DNA of 26,241 bases from FEN-1297 sp046704255 (lineage in GTDB: Bacteria > Bacteroidota > Ignavibacteria > Ignavibacteriales > Ignavibacteriaceae): the NCBI GenBank assembly GCA_046704255.1, contig JBJKSH010000101.1, positions 1-26,241 of the forward strand. Reading direction: 5' to 3'. Under the pieces are notes generated by a model. It searched no databases and was not told the DNA's origin. It saw nothing but the letters and a program-made list of their open reading frames with translations. Below are positions 7,777-16,243 of the stretch, in pieces. The position numbers were made by a program, and so were the translations under genes. How positions within the stretch are numbered: position 1 is the first letter of the stretch; the number at the start of each line of letters is the position of its first letter.

Positions 7777-8886
7777 TTAACTTATTTCATCACTAATTAT
7801 TTCTTTACCGTTAAAATCATTATCATAAACTAACCGTTCCCGTTTCACAACTTCATCAGCAATAGTTTTAATGCCGGTTACAAATTTTTCCAGCGTAAAC
7901 TTTTCTTCAATCCGCTTTCTTCCTTCTTTTCCCATTTTATCGGCAACATCTGGGTGATTCCAAAGATAAATAATTGCATTACGCAGCGCCGCAGGATTAC
8001 ACTGCGGTACAAAGATTCCAGTTATTCCGTCAAGTATAACATCGTCGCTTTGTCCTTTCGTCTTTGAACAAATAACAGCTTTACCCATTGCCATAGCTTC
8101 CAGAATAACAGTTAAACCGTTTTCGGAATCCGAAGGAAGGAGAGGAATGACGACAAATTTTGAACTTGCATAAAGACTGCGTAAAGCAGCTATAGACGGC
8201 ATTGCTCCAACAGTTACATTCCCGGGCAGTGAATCGAGTTTATAAACTGTTTTAACTGTATCATATATTTTACCGCCGTCCAGTTTAACAGCTATATGGC
8301 AATTAATATCTAAGCCGGTCATTGCTTCTATTAAGGTTACAAAGTCGCGCATTTCCCGCCCGGCTGAGCAGATTAAGTTTGCATTACACTGCATTGGGCG
8401 ATAGAATTTTTGATCCACCTGATACCGGATCAATTTTATTTTTGAAGCCGGAATATTAAGTTGTTTTATTGCAAAACTTCGCTGAACGGATGACCAAGTA
8501 ATTAGCTTTGTAATATGTTTAAAAACAAATTTCAAAAATATGGCTTTCTTTGGTTTGGATATCCAATACACCAAACCTATGTTTGGAAATTTGGTAAACG
8601 TTAGTTTAAGAATAAGTGCAAAAAGAAGAGTGTGCGATTCCGACCAGCAAACAACCAGATCATAATTATTTCGAACAAAGTATGCTTCCATTACTTGTGA
8701 AAATATGTAAGGTAAAAACTTATAAAGCCTTCTTCTCCAAACCGGAACCTTTTGCATGGCTTCTTCATCAAGGATATAGGCATTCATTGCCGTATCGAAT
8801 AAAGTATCTCTCGGCGTTTTATCCTTTCCTTCGTCAATAGTTGATTTCTTCCGTAGCCTTCTGGATACAAGTACAATAGTTCTCAT
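7777..8886 (-). CDS. GT-B glycosyltransferase, family 4-like
   Basis: This is a predicted glycosyltransferase of 369 residues, probably using a nucleotide-sugar donor to build a surface or secreted glycan. Donor and acceptor cannot be told from sequence. The C-terminal half shows the family 4 pattern: VVIPLLPSDSENGLTVILEAMA with the E-x7-E pair at E255 and E263, followed by GKAVICSKTKG and DGITGIFV. The N-terminal domain is less conserved, with a basic hydrophobic stretch around residues 95-130 that may sit against the membrane. It is alone on the minus strand between the kdp genes and the nusA cluster, with no other glycan gene in the window, so its pathway is not indicated. The ATG at 8886 begins the frame with a typical MRTIVLVSRR strand. 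No frameshift or truncation is seen. Confidence 0.85.
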   Translation of the reverse strand: MRTIVLVSRRLRKKSTIDEGKDKTPRDTLFDTAMNAYILDEEAMQKVPVWRRRLYKFLPYIFSQVMEAYFVRNNYDLVVCWSESHTLLFALILKLTFTKFPNIGLVYWISKPKKAIFLKFVFKHITKLITWSSVQRSFAIKQLNIPASKIKLIRYQVDQKFYRPMQCNANLICSAGREMRDFVTLIEAMTGLDINCHIAVKLDGGKIYDTVKTVYKLDSLPGNVTVGAMPSIAALRSLYASSKFVVIPLLPSDSENGLTVILEAMAMGKAVICSKTKGQSDDVILDGITGIFVPQCNPAALRNAIIYLWNHPDVADKMGKEGRKRIEEKFTLEKFVTGIKTIADEVVKRERLVYDNDFNGKEIISDEIS

Positions 8887-9142
8887 TATTCGGCATTCTT
8901 ATTTTTCAATATTTATTTAAAAGCTGTTCAAATCAAATGCCAACTTACAAATAGCACCAAAGCGGCTCAAAATAGTTCCCGGTTAAAGGCTAACTGGTAA
9001 TTGATAAAGACAATATATACTAACCTCTAAATATATACTTCATAAATTTGTTCATAATTTTATTTATAATTGAATAATACATAGTGATTTTCTTTAACTT
9101 CAAATATTTAGGCACCGGTTTTTATGTGTTGCTGTGTATTCC

Positions 9143-9175
9143 TTACACAAACATTTCTCCATTTGTGTAGTTTTT
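9143..9175 (+). terminator. Terminator-like hairpin upstream of the rimP operon
   Basis: TTACACAAA (9143-9151) pairs with TTTGTGTAG (9162-9170) across a 10-base loop, with one T-G wobble, and is followed at once by TTTTTC. It is oriented to act on plus-strand transcripts, about 80 bases before the rimP start. No plus-strand gene precedes it within 250 bases, so it is either a leader attenuator or a chance structure. Confidence 0.4.
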
Positions 9176-9184
9176 CTATATTCC

Positions 9185-9215
9185 TTGCTTATTGAGTAAA
9201 ATAATACTAATTTTG
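9185..9215 (+). promoter_or_regulatory. Possible Bacteroidota-type promoter for the rimP-nusA operon
   Basis: TTG at 9185-9187 and TAATTTTG at 9208-9215, 20 bases apart, fit the Bacteroidota pattern TTG ... TAnnTTTG. Transcription would begin near 9221, just before the hairpin at 9228. The match is short and the base composition is AT-rich, so chance is a real alternative. Confidence 0.3.
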
Positions 9216-9227
9216 TTAATCAAATTT

Positions 9228-9250
9228 CGCCCTCTTGAGGGCGATTTTTA
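9228..9250 (+). promoter_or_regulatory. Attenuator-like hairpin immediately before rimP
   Basis: CGCCCTC-TT-GAGGGCG (9228-9243) is a perfect palindrome followed by ATTTTTA, the form of an intrinsic terminator. It ends 12 bases before the rimP ATG. The GAGGG of its right arm is also the only Shine-Dalgarno-like sequence there, so folding could affect both transcription and translation. A hairpin before rimP-nusA operons is known in several bacterial groups, and NusA itself acts at such structures, so autoregulation is a reasonable inference. Confidence 0.65.
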
Positions 9251-9255
9251 TTTGT

Positions 9256-9711
9256 ATGAATTTATTAAATGAAAATATTAAAAAAATTGCGGTAGAGGCC
9301 GCAGCAAAAAACGGCTTCTTTTTAATTGACTTTATTTCCCGCGGAGACCGTGCAAATAAAATTTATGAAGTTTATATTGACGGCGAAAAAAATGTTACCG
9401 CCGAGGATTGTGCCGGTTTGAGCAGAGAAGTAATTTCTGCAATTGAAAATTTACCCGGTTTGGAACCTTCTTTCAAACTTGTTGTATCTTCTCCGGGTGT
9501 TGACAGGCCGCTTAAATTCTTAAAACAATTTCCTAAAAATATAAACCGAAAATTTGAAGTTTCTTATCTCCTTAACGGCGAAAAGAAAAAGTTAACAGGT
9601 AAACTGGTTAACGTGCAAGGTGAAGAATTGTTATTTTTATCTAATAAAAATGAAATTTTAATTAACTTTAATAATATCCAAAAAGCTAAAGTATTAATTA
9701 GTTTTTCTTAA
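9256..9711 (+). CDS. rimP: RimP, ribosome maturation factor
   Basis: RimP helps assemble the 30S ribosomal subunit. The protein has 151 residues, typical of the family. It begins MNLLNENIKKIAVEAA, contains the family signature VVSSPGVDRPLK in the middle, and ends in a small beta-barrel domain (KKLTGKLVNVQGEELLFL). I took the ATG at 9256 because the earlier in-frame TTG at 9235 lies inside the leader hairpin and would add a stretch unlike RimP. It is the first gene of the rimP-nusA-infB-rbfA-truB-ribF-rpsO-pnp cluster, a conserved bacterial order. The nusA ribosome-binding site follows directly after its stop. Confidence 0.95.
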   Translation: MNLLNENIKKIAVEAAAKNGFFLIDFISRGDRANKIYEVYIDGEKNVTAEDCAGLSREVISAIENLPGLEPSFKLVVSSPGVDRPLKFLKQFPKNINRKFEVSYLLNGEKKKLTGKLVNVQGEELLFLSNKNEILINFNNIQKAKVLISFS

Positions 9712-9726
9712 CGGAGGAATTAAGAA

Positions 9727-10974
9727 ATGAACGTAGATATCGTTGAATCCTTTGCGCAAATGGTAAGGGAAAAAGGGGTTGATAAAGATGTGCTGGCAGC
9801 TATTATAGAAGAAATTTTCGGTATGCTTGTCCGTAAAAAATACGGTGAAGAAGCAAAATACGATGTTGTTGTTAATATGGACCGCGGCGACATAGAAATT
9901 TTTCTTGAAAGGGAAATAGTTGATGTTGTTGAAGACCCCAATACTCAAATAAGTATTGAAGAAGTAAACCGGCGCGGTAATGACGAAGAACTTGATGTCG
10001 GAGATGATTTTGTAGAAAACCTCGAGCTGTCATCTTTCGGAAGAAGATTAATTACTTTAGCAAAGCAGGGCCTTAACCAAAAAATCCGCGAAATTGAAAA
10101 AGACCTTGTATATAATGAGTACAAAGAACTGCTTGGCGAAATTGTAGTGGGGGATATTTATCAGATTAGAAAAAACGATATTCTTGTTAATCATAATAAA
10201 AATGAATTAATACTTCCCCGCCAGGAACAAATTCCTTATGAGAGGTATAAAAAAGGCGAAACAATAAGAGCAATTGTAAAAGAAGTAAAGAAGAGTACAA
10301 GCGGCCCGGTTATAATTGTATCCCGGTCGGATAATACTTTTTTACAGCGCCTGTTTGAAATCGAAATACCGGAAATTTACGACGGAATAATAGACATAAA
10401 AGCCATTGCCCGCGAACCCGGCGAAAGAGCTAAAGTCGCGGTTGAATCCCAGGATAACCGCATCGATGCTGTTGGCGCTTGTGTAGGTATGAAAGGCGTG
10501 CGTATTCATGCGATTGTAAGAGAACTTAATAACGAAAATATTGATGTAATCAATTATTCCGAAGATGCGATGGTTTTTATTCAAAAAGCTCTTGCGCCTG
10601 CAAAATTAAAGAAAATTATTGTTGACCAAATATCCAAAAAAGCTGTTGTAACTGCAGATAGCGACCAGGTTTCATTAATTGTAGGAAGAAACGGAGTTAA
10701 TATTCGTTTGGCAATGAAACTAACCGGTTATGAAATAGAAATTCTTAGAGAAGAAAAACCGTTTGAAGAATATGAAGAAGACATTGAATTGATAGATCTA
10801 AAAGAAGAATTAGGCAGCGATATATACGAATTATTGATAAACCATAGATACGATACGGCCCTTGAGGTACTAACTGCCGGTCCTGAAAAATTGAAAGAGA
10901 TAGAAGGACTTGATGAAGGAAAAGTAAATGAGATACTTGAAATAATTAAATCTCAGTTTGAAGAAGAAGAATAG
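9727..10974 (+). CDS. nusA: NusA, transcription termination/antitermination factor
   Basis: NusA binds RNA polymerase and nascent RNA and controls pausing, intrinsic termination and rRNA antitermination. The protein has 415 residues. It has an N-terminal polymerase-binding domain (1-130), an S1 domain (about 137-203) and two KH domains whose GxxG loops are G254-G257 (GMKG) and G320-G323 (GRNG). A short acidic C-terminal segment contains a helix-hairpin-helix-like pattern (EVLTAGPEKLKEIEGLDEGK). The long double acidic-repeat tail of E. coli NusA is absent, as is usual outside proteobacteria. The ATG at 9727 has a strong GGAGG at 9713-9717. Its position between rimP and infB is the conserved one, and the hairpin at 9228 may let it regulate its own operon. 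Confidence 0.97.
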   Translation: MNVDIVESFAQMVREKGVDKDVLAAIIEEIFGMLVRKKYGEEAKYDVVVNMDRGDIEIFLEREIVDVVEDPNTQISIEEVNRRGNDEELDVGDDFVENLELSSFGRRLITLAKQGLNQKIREIEKDLVYNEYKELLGEIVVGDIYQIRKNDILVNHNKNELILPRQEQIPYERYKKGETIRAIVKEVKKSTSGPVIIVSRSDNTFLQRLFEIEIPEIYDGIIDIKAIAREPGERAKVAVESQDNRIDAVGACVGMKGVRIHAIVRELNNENIDVINYSEDAMVFIQKALAPAKLKKIIVDQISKKAVVTADSDQVSLIVGRNGVNIRLAMKLTGYEIEILREEKPFEEYEEDIELIDLKEELGSDIYELLINHRYDTALEVLTAGPEKLKEIEGLDEGKVNEILEIIKSQFEEEE

Positions 10975-10998
10975 CCAAAATAAACATGTAAGGAAAAT

Positions 10999-13731
10999 AT
11001 GCCCGAAACCAAAACTAATAAAGTTAGAGTTTATAAGTTAGCGTCGGAATATAATTTGTCTGCGGAATACCTTATGGAATTTTTACGCAAAAAAGGCCAC
11101 GAGGTAAAATCCCACATGTCTCTTTTAACGGATGATATGTTAAAGGAAATTAATGATCATTTTAAGAAAGACATAGAAAAGGCAGAAAAGCATTATAAAA
11201 AAGTTGCTGAATTTAATAAGAAGAGAGGTGAGAAAACCGAGCAGGAAGAACAGAAAGCAGTTAAAATAGAAGAAACAATTCCGGAAACTGTTATGGAAGA
11301 ACCACCGCCGGTAGAAATTTCAAAAGGAATTGTTGACGAGTTAGAAAAAGAAGATGTAGCAGAAGAGCATAAAAAATTGGAAGTTGAAGAAGAGTTAGAA
11401 GAAAAAACCGAATCCGCTGTAACCGGAGAAGAAAAGAAAGAAACTGCTGAAGAAGCAAAAGAAGAAACGTTTGCTTCGGAAGCAGAAAAAACAGAAAAGG
11501 TTATAGAAGAAAAAGAAATTTCGGCCGTAGGAAAATCTAAGGAAGTTACTCAAGAAGAGAAACCTGCAAAGAAAGAATTTATTTCTCCAAAAGAACTGGA
11601 AGCACAGCGTAAAAAAGGATTGAAAGTTGTCGGTAAAATAGATCTTGATGCCGGAAAGACGGAAGGAAAGGAAGATAAAAAAGAACCTGCTGCAGGAAAG
11701 GAAGGAAAAACAGCAAGAGCCGAAGCCACAAAAAAGAAAAAGAAGCCTAAGGCAAAGAAAAAGACTTCGGAATTTCCGGAAGATGCAGTACCTGTTAAAA
11801 AGAAAAAACGAATTAAGCGATTCGAAATAGATCAAAAAGAAGTTAAGGAAGCAATTAGAAAAACACTTTTAAGTATGGATGATTCCGTAATTTCCGAACG
11901 TGCTACATTAAGAAAGAAGAAAAGGAAAGAACGCGAAGCCGAAGAAGAACGCCGGCTGGAGCTTAAGGCACTTGAAAAAAATAAAATTGTTGTAACGGAA
12001 TTTATTGCCGTAAATGAACTTGCAAATTTAATGAATGTTCCCGTAAGCGATGTAATTACAAAATGTATAGAACTCGGACTTATGGTTTCTATAAATCAAA
12101 GGCTAGATGTTGAAACAATTACTCTTGTAGCGGATGAATTCGGATTTGAAGTTGAATTTCAAAAAGAATATACATCGGAAGCGCTGGAAGACAAAACAGA
12201 TGATCCGGAATCGCTGCAATTCCGGTCTCCCGTTGTTACAATAATGGGGCATGTAGATCACGGTAAAACATCCTTGCTTGATTATATAAGAAGGACAAAC
12301 GTTGTAGCCGGAGAAGCAGGTGGTATAACGCAGCATATTGGTGCTTACAAAGTTGATGTAGGAGACGAAAAGTATATTACTTTTTTAGATACGCCCGGAC
12401 ACGAAGCATTTACCGCAATGAGGGCGCGCGGTGCACAGCTAACGGATATTGTTGTTCTGGTTGTTGCTGCTGACGATGCGGTAATGCCGCAAACAGTTGA
12501 AGCAATAAACCATGCCCGTGCTGCAAATGTTCCTATTGTAATAGCGATAAATAAAATTGATAAACCGGGTGCTAACACCGAAAAGATAAAACAACAGCTT
12601 GCGGAAAGAAATATTTTGGTAGAAGATTGGGGTGGTAAATATCAATGCGTAGAAATTTCCGCCAAATCCGGTCTTAACGTTGATGTTTTACTTGAGAAGA
12701 TTTTACTTGAAGCGGAAATTTTGGATTTAAAAGCTAACCCGGACAGAACTGCACGCGGCGTTGTTGTGGAATCCGAGCTTGATAAAGGAAGAGGAATTAC
12801 TGGAACAATTCTGGTGCAAAAAGGAACTTTGAATATAGGCGACCCTTTTATTGCGGGAATATACCAGGGCAAAGTTAGAGCAATGTTTGATGAAAGAGGA
12901 AACAAAGTTATGGAGGCTCCTCCTTCAACACCTGTTCAGGTACTTGGACTGGAAGGTGCTCCGCAGGCAGGTGAAACATTTGTTGTGGTGGATTCCGATA
13001 AAATGGCAAGAGAAATTGCACTTAAAAGGCAGCAGCTTAAACGCGAGCAGGATCAGAAACAGGTGCATCATCTTACGCTGGATGATATTTCAAAACGTAT
13101 TAGTATTGGCGGAGTTAAAGAACTTCCGTTAATTGTTAAAGGCGATGTAGACGGTTCCGTTGAAGCTTTATCCGATTCTTTGATGAAGCTTTCCAATGAA
13201 GAAGTTATAGTTAGGGTTATTCACAAAGGAGTCGGCGGCATTTCGGAAAGTGACGTACTTCTTGCTTCTGCTTCCGATGCAATTATAATCGGTTTTCATG
13301 TTAGGCCAAATTTAAATGCCAGAAAACTTGCGGAAACTCAAAATGTTGATATACGATTATACAATGTTATTTACGATGCAATTAACGAGGTTAAGTCGGC
13401 GCTGGAAGGATTGCTGTCTCCCGAAATTTCGGAAGAGGTAACCGGTACGCTTGAAATTAGAGATACATTTAAAGTACCCAAATTCGGTACTGTTGCAGGA
13501 TGTTATGTGTCGGATGGAAAAGTTTCCCGCGGCAGCAGGGTAAGATTAATACGAGATGGAATTGTAATTCACGAAGGAGAAATAGGTTCTTTAAAACGAT
13601 TTAAAGATGATGTTAGGGAAGTTGATTCAGGTTATGAATGCGGACTAAATATTGCCAATTATAATGATATAAAAACAGGCGATATCATAGAGGCATTCAA
13701 AATTGTGGAAACTAAGAAGAAACTAGCATAA
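10999..13731 (+). CDS. infB: Translation initiation factor IF-2
   Basis: IF-2 is the GTPase that brings initiator tRNA to the 30S subunit and promotes subunit joining. The protein has 910 residues. An IF2 N-terminal fold (about 5-55, RVYKLASEYNLSAEYLMEFL) is followed by a long Lys/Glu-rich low-complexity linker (about 60-320). A second IF2_N-like helix segment comes next (about 333-390), then the GTPase domain and the C-terminal domains. The G motifs are complete: GHVDHGKT (417-424), DTPGHEAF (from D464), NKID (518-521) and SAKSG (from S554). The ATG at 10999 has AGGA 5 bases upstream, and the gene starts 24 bases after nusA. The highly charged linker explains the large open frames on the other strand in this region. 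Confidence 0.98.
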   Translation: MPETKTNKVRVYKLASEYNLSAEYLMEFLRKKGHEVKSHMSLLTDDMLKEINDHFKKDIEKAEKHYKKVAEFNKKRGEKTEQEEQKAVKIEETIPETVMEEPPPVEISKGIVDELEKEDVAEEHKKLEVEEELEEKTESAVTGEEKKETAEEAKEETFASEAEKTEKVIEEKEISAVGKSKEVTQEEKPAKKEFISPKELEAQRKKGLKVVGKIDLDAGKTEGKEDKKEPAAGKEGKTARAEATKKKKKPKAKKKTSEFPEDAVPVKKKKRIKRFEIDQKEVKEAIRKTLLSMDDSVISERATLRKKKRKEREAEEERRLELKALEKNKIVVTEFIAVNELANLMNVPVSDVITKCIELGLMVSINQRLDVETITLVADEFGFEVEFQKEYTSEALEDKTDDPESLQFRSPVVTIMGHVDHGKTSLLDYIRRTNVVAGEAGGITQHIGAYKVDVGDEKYITFLDTPGHEAFTAMRARGAQLTDIVVLVVAADDAVMPQTVEAINHARAANVPIVIAINKIDKPGANTEKIKQQLAERNILVEDWGGKYQCVEISAKSGLNVDVLLEKILLEAEILDLKANPDRTARGVVVESELDKGRGITGTILVQKGTLNIGDPFIAGIYQGKVRAMFDERGNKVMEAPPSTPVQVLGLEGAPQAGETFVVVDSDKMAREIALKRQQLKREQDQKQVHHLTLDDISKRISIGGVKELPLIVKGDVDGSVEALSDSLMKLSNEEVIVRVIHKGVGGISESDVLLASASDAIIIGFHVRPNLNARKLAETQNVDIRLYNVIYDAINEVKSALEGLLSPEISEEVTGTLEIRDTFKVPKFGTVAGCYVSDGKVSRGSRVRLIRDGIVIHEGEIGSLKRFKDDVREVDSGYECGLNIANYNDIKTGDIIEAFKIVETKKKLA

Positions 13732-13736
13732 CAAAA

Positions 13737-13787
13737 GTAACCTTAAAGGTTAATCTATTTTATTTATATTCAAACTTTTTAGGTTAC
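13737..13787. repeat. Dispersed inverted repeat, copy C (infB-rbfA spacer), degenerate
   Basis: The left arm GTAACCTTAAAGGTT (13737-13751) differs by one base from the perfect copy at 3417. The right arm AACTTTTTAGGTTAC (13773-13787) matches the complement of the left arm at 13 of 15 positions. The spacing of the arms (21-base loop) is the same as in the 3417 copy, although the loop sequence is not conserved. It fills most of the space between the infB stop and the rbfA ribosome-binding site. Confidence 0.65.
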
Positions 13788-13807
13788 TTCCAGAAGGAGA
13801 TGAAGAT

Positions 13808-14176
13808 ATGACACACAGAATTGATAGGGTAGAACATCTTATAAAGGAAGAAATCAGTTTAATCTTTTTATATAAGCTGCCGGATAAACTTCATAATTCT
13901 TCGTTCGGATTTGTTACGGTAACTTCGGTAAAAGTCAGCCCGGATCTAAAAATTGCAAAGGTATATATTTCTGTTCTTGAAAAGGATAAAAGGGATTCAG
14001 CACTGGAAAAGATAAAATCTATTTCAGGCTATATCCGGTCCGAGCTTGCTTCCAGAATAAGGATAAAATTTGTACCGGAGTTGAAATTCTTTATTGATGA
14101 TACGCTTGACTATGTTGAGAAGATAGAAGGATTAATTAAACAAATTCACGAGAATGATAACAAAGGAAACGGTTGA
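13808..14176 (+). CDS. rbfA: RbfA, 30S ribosome-binding factor A
   Basis: RbfA is a single KH-fold protein that binds the 30S precursor and is needed for 16S rRNA maturation and cold adaptation. The protein has 122 residues, normal for the family. It starts THRIDRVEHLIKEEIS and carries the core VTVTSVKVSPDLKIAKVYISVL and the C-terminal RIKFVPELKFFIDDTLDYVEKI, all characteristic. AAGGAGA at 13794-13800 is a strong ribosome-binding site 7-8 bases before the ATG. Its last 23 bases overlap the start of truB, indicating coupled translation. Confidence 0.97.
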   Translation: MTHRIDRVEHLIKEEISLIFLYKLPDKLHNSSFGFVTVTSVKVSPDLKIAKVYISVLEKDKRDSALEKIKSISGYIRSELASRIRIKFVPELKFFIDDTLDYVEKIEGLIKQIHENDNKGNG

Positions 14177-14873
14177 TTTTTCAAGATTAGATTTTCAATC
14201 CGGTGAAGTTTTGCTTGTAGATAAGCCTTCCGGTTGGTCGTCATTCAAAGTTGTTTATAAAATAAGGAAAGCCGCCGGTGTAAAGAAAGTGGGCCATGCC
14301 GGAACCCTTGACCCGTTAGCAACCGGGCTTTTAATACTTTGCACGGGAAAAAAGACTAAAGAAATAAACAATTTCCAGTCGCTGGAAAAAACTTATACGG
14401 GTGTTATTCTGCTTGGTAAAACATCTCCTTCTATGGATCTGGAAACAAGTATTATAAAAGAAATGCCGATAGAAGAAATTACAGGCGAAGATATTTTAAG
14501 TATAAGGAATTTATTCCTGGGAAAAATAATGCAGGTACCACCAATGTATTCTGCAGTTAAATTCCAGGGTAAATCATTGTATAAATTTGCAAGGAAGGGC
14601 AAATCGGTTAAAAGAGAACCGCGGGAAGTAACCGTTTCAAAATTCGAAATAACCAAAGTAGCTTTGCCGGAGGTTCATTTTGAAATTGAATGTTCAAAAG
14701 GAACTTATGTAAGAGTTATTGCAAACGACTTTGGCCAAAAACTTGGATGCGGCGGCGTGCTAAGCAGCTTAAGGCGCACTAAAATCGGCAGCTTTTCCGT
14801 AGAAGATGCTGTAAATGTAGAGGAATTTAGTACTAAATTGAATAGTTATAAAAGAAATTTACCCGAAGTTTAA
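14154..14873 (+). CDS. truB: TruB, tRNA pseudouridine-55 synthase
   Basis: TruB converts U55 in the T-loop of tRNAs to pseudouridine. The protein has 239 residues. The catalytic motif GHAGTLDPLATGLL is present, with the nucleophile D53. Further conserved blocks are VDKPSGWSSF near the N terminus, VPPMYSAVKFQGKSLYKFAR, and SKGTYVRVIANDFG. It is of the short type, lacking most of the C-terminal PUA domain found in E. coli, as in many related bacteria. The ATG at 14154 lies within the end of rbfA in another frame, so translation is probably coupled. A 91-base spacer separates it from ribF. Confidence 0.97.
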   Translation: MITKETVDFSRLDFQSGEVLLVDKPSGWSSFKVVYKIRKAAGVKKVGHAGTLDPLATGLLILCTGKKTKEINNFQSLEKTYTGVILLGKTSPSMDLETSIIKEMPIEEITGEDILSIRNLFLGKIMQVPPMYSAVKFQGKSLYKFARKGKSVKREPREVTVSKFEITKVALPEVHFEIECSKGTYVRVIANDFGQKLGCGGVLSSLRRTKIGSFSVEDAVNVEEFSTKLNSYKRNLPEV

Positions 14874-14964
14874 TGTGTATATTTAGCACGGCGTGATCTT
14901 CTTATTTCTTTTTGACGTTAAAAAAATGTATATTAACAAACTTTTGTTTAGATAAAATATTGCT

Positions 14965-15915
14965 ATGGAAGTATTTAATAGCTTGTCGGAAGTAAAAAAG
15001 GATAATAATACTATTATTACAATGGGTACTTTCGATGGAATTCATTTAGGACATAGGAAAATAATTGAGGGTGTTAAAGCCAGGGCATCGGCTTTGGGCG
15101 GTAGAAGCTTTTTAATTACGTTTGATCCGCACCCGCGAAGTGTTATAGCCGGCGGCAGGGAAATTAAATTGTTAAATACCCTGCAGGAAAAAATTGATAT
15201 TCTGGAAGAAATCGGAATTCAAAATCTTCTTATAATAAACTTTACCAAGGAATTTTCCCAATTAACTTCCGAAGAATTTTTTAAGAATTATATAATAGAT
15301 AAAATAGGCTTAAGAGAAATAGTAATTGGCTATGACCATCACTTTGGCAAAGGCCGCGGCGGAGATGAAAGCACCTTAAGAGAATTGGGTACGGAATACG
15401 GTTTTAAAGTTTATACCGTAGATGCCGTAAATTTAAAAGATACTAATGTAAGCAGTACTAAAATTAGAAATGCCGTTATAAAGGGTGACATGCAAACAGC
15501 CAACTTGTTCCTGGGCAGATATTACGGTTTTACCGGTACGGTTGTAAAAGGAGACGGAAGAGGCAGACTGCTGGGCTTTCCTACTGCAAATATTAAAATG
15601 GAAAATGTTAATAAGCTTTTACCGGCAATCGGCATTTATGCTGTTGAAGCTGAAATTAACAGCCAAAAACATCATGGTCTTATGAGTATTGGAAAAAGAC
15701 CAACTTTTTATAACGACGGCCACCTAACTACCGAAGTATTTATCTTCAATTTTAACGAAAATATATACGATAAAAAAGTTACTGTAAATGTTGTTGAAAG
15801 AATAAGAGGCGAAGAAAAATATTCCTCCGCAGAAGAGCTTGTTGCACAAATGCAAAAGGATAAAAAAACCGGCCAGGAAATTTTAAGCCGGCAGTATAAC
15901 AGAATATTTAATTAA
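14965..15915 (+). CDS. ribF: RibF, bifunctional riboflavin kinase / FMN adenylyltransferase
   Basis: RibF phosphorylates riboflavin to FMN and then adenylylates FMN to FAD. The protein has 316 residues, the normal bifunctional length. The N-terminal nucleotidyltransferase domain has the MGTFDGIHLGH motif (D24) and VSSTKIRNAV. The C-terminal kinase domain begins near residue 185 and has GRGRLLGFPTAN (198-209) and the SIGKRPTF segment. No strong ribosome-binding site precedes the ATG at 14965. The spacer (14874-14964) contains a TTGACG at 14912, but I see no convincing -10 box, so I do not call a promoter. Its place between truB and rpsO is conserved in this group. Confidence 0.97.
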   Translation: MEVFNSLSEVKKDNNTIITMGTFDGIHLGHRKIIEGVKARASALGGRSFLITFDPHPRSVIAGGREIKLLNTLQEKIDILEEIGIQNLLIINFTKEFSQLTSEEFFKNYIIDKIGLREIVIGYDHHFGKGRGGDESTLRELGTEYGFKVYTVDAVNLKDTNVSSTKIRNAVIKGDMQTANLFLGRYYGFTGTVVKGDGRGRLLGFPTANIKMENVNKLLPAIGIYAVEAEINSQKHHGLMSIGKRPTFYNDGHLTTEVFIFNFNENIYDKKVTVNVVERIRGEEKYSSAEELVAQMQKDKKTGQEILSRQYNRIFN

Positions 15916-15916
15916 T

Positions 15917-15940
15917 TAATCCCGGTTTGTTCTGGGGTTA
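15917..15940 (+). promoter_or_regulatory. Hairpin in the ribF-rpsO spacer, candidate S15 operator
   Basis: TAATCCC (15917-15923) pairs with GGGGTTA (15934-15940) across a 10-base loop. The stem contains a U-G wobble next to C-G pairs, which recalls the G-U/G-C motif that ribosomal protein S15 recognises in 16S rRNA. It starts 2 bases after the ribF stop and 30 bases before rpsO. S15 autoregulation through its own leader is known in several bacteria with unrelated structures. The assignment here is inference. Confidence 0.35.
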
Positions 15941-15969
15941 TATCGTACAAAATAAATAAAGGTAAATAA

Positions 15970-16233
15970 ATGACTAAAGAACAAAAGCTTGAAATCGTCA
16001 AGCAGTTCGGTAAAAACGAAAAAGATTCGGGAAAGTCCGAAGTTCAAATTGCACTATTAACAAAAAGGATTAACGATCTTACGGATCATTTTAATGTGCA
16101 CAAAAAAGATCATCATTCAAGACGCGGGCTTCTTATGATGGTTGGAAAAAGAAGAAGATTGCTGGATTATCTTGCAAATAAAGATATAGCCAGGTACAGA
16201 GCAATAATTAAAGAGTTAAATATTAGGAAGTAA
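15970..16233 (+). CDS. rpsO: Ribosomal protein S15
   Basis: S15 is a primary 16S rRNA-binding protein of the small ribosomal subunit. The protein has 87 residues (family about 89). The diagnostic segments SGKSEVQIALLTKRINDLT, the HxxVHKKDHHSRRGLL loop region and VGKRRRLLDYL are all present. AAAGG lies 6 bases before the ATG. It ends 10 bases before pnp, the classical rpsO-pnp pairing, so both are probably on one transcript. Confidence 0.98.
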   Translation: MTKEQKLEIVKQFGKNEKDSGKSEVQIALLTKRINDLTDHFNVHKKDHHSRRGLLMMVGKRRRLLDYLANKDIARYRAIIKELNIRK

Positions 16234-16243
16234 AGGTATATAA

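Larger units (their letters stand above)
8887..9227. other. Divergent intergenic region (glycosyltransferase / rimP)
   Basis: This AT-rich region must hold the promoters of both the minus-strand glycosyltransferase and the plus-strand rimP-nusA cluster. From 8887 to 9142 I see no gene, repeat or clear promoter box. The part from 9143 onward carries two hairpins and a possible promoter, given separately. Confidence 0.5.

Noticed and set aside
11395..11835. Long minus-strand frame rich in Phe, Leu, Ser and Cys opposite infB
   Set aside because: It is the complement of the Lys/Glu-rich linker codons of IF-2. The composition explains the open frame and no family features are seen.
11779..12186. 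IF-2 second N-terminal-like segment as an unusual domain duplication
   Set aside because: Two IF2_N-type segments separated by a charged linker are a known arrangement in IF-2 proteins, so this is not novel.
14874..14964. Promoter for ribF around TTGACG at 14912
   Set aside because: The -35-like box is good, but no acceptable -10 box lies 16-18 bases downstream, so I do not call it.
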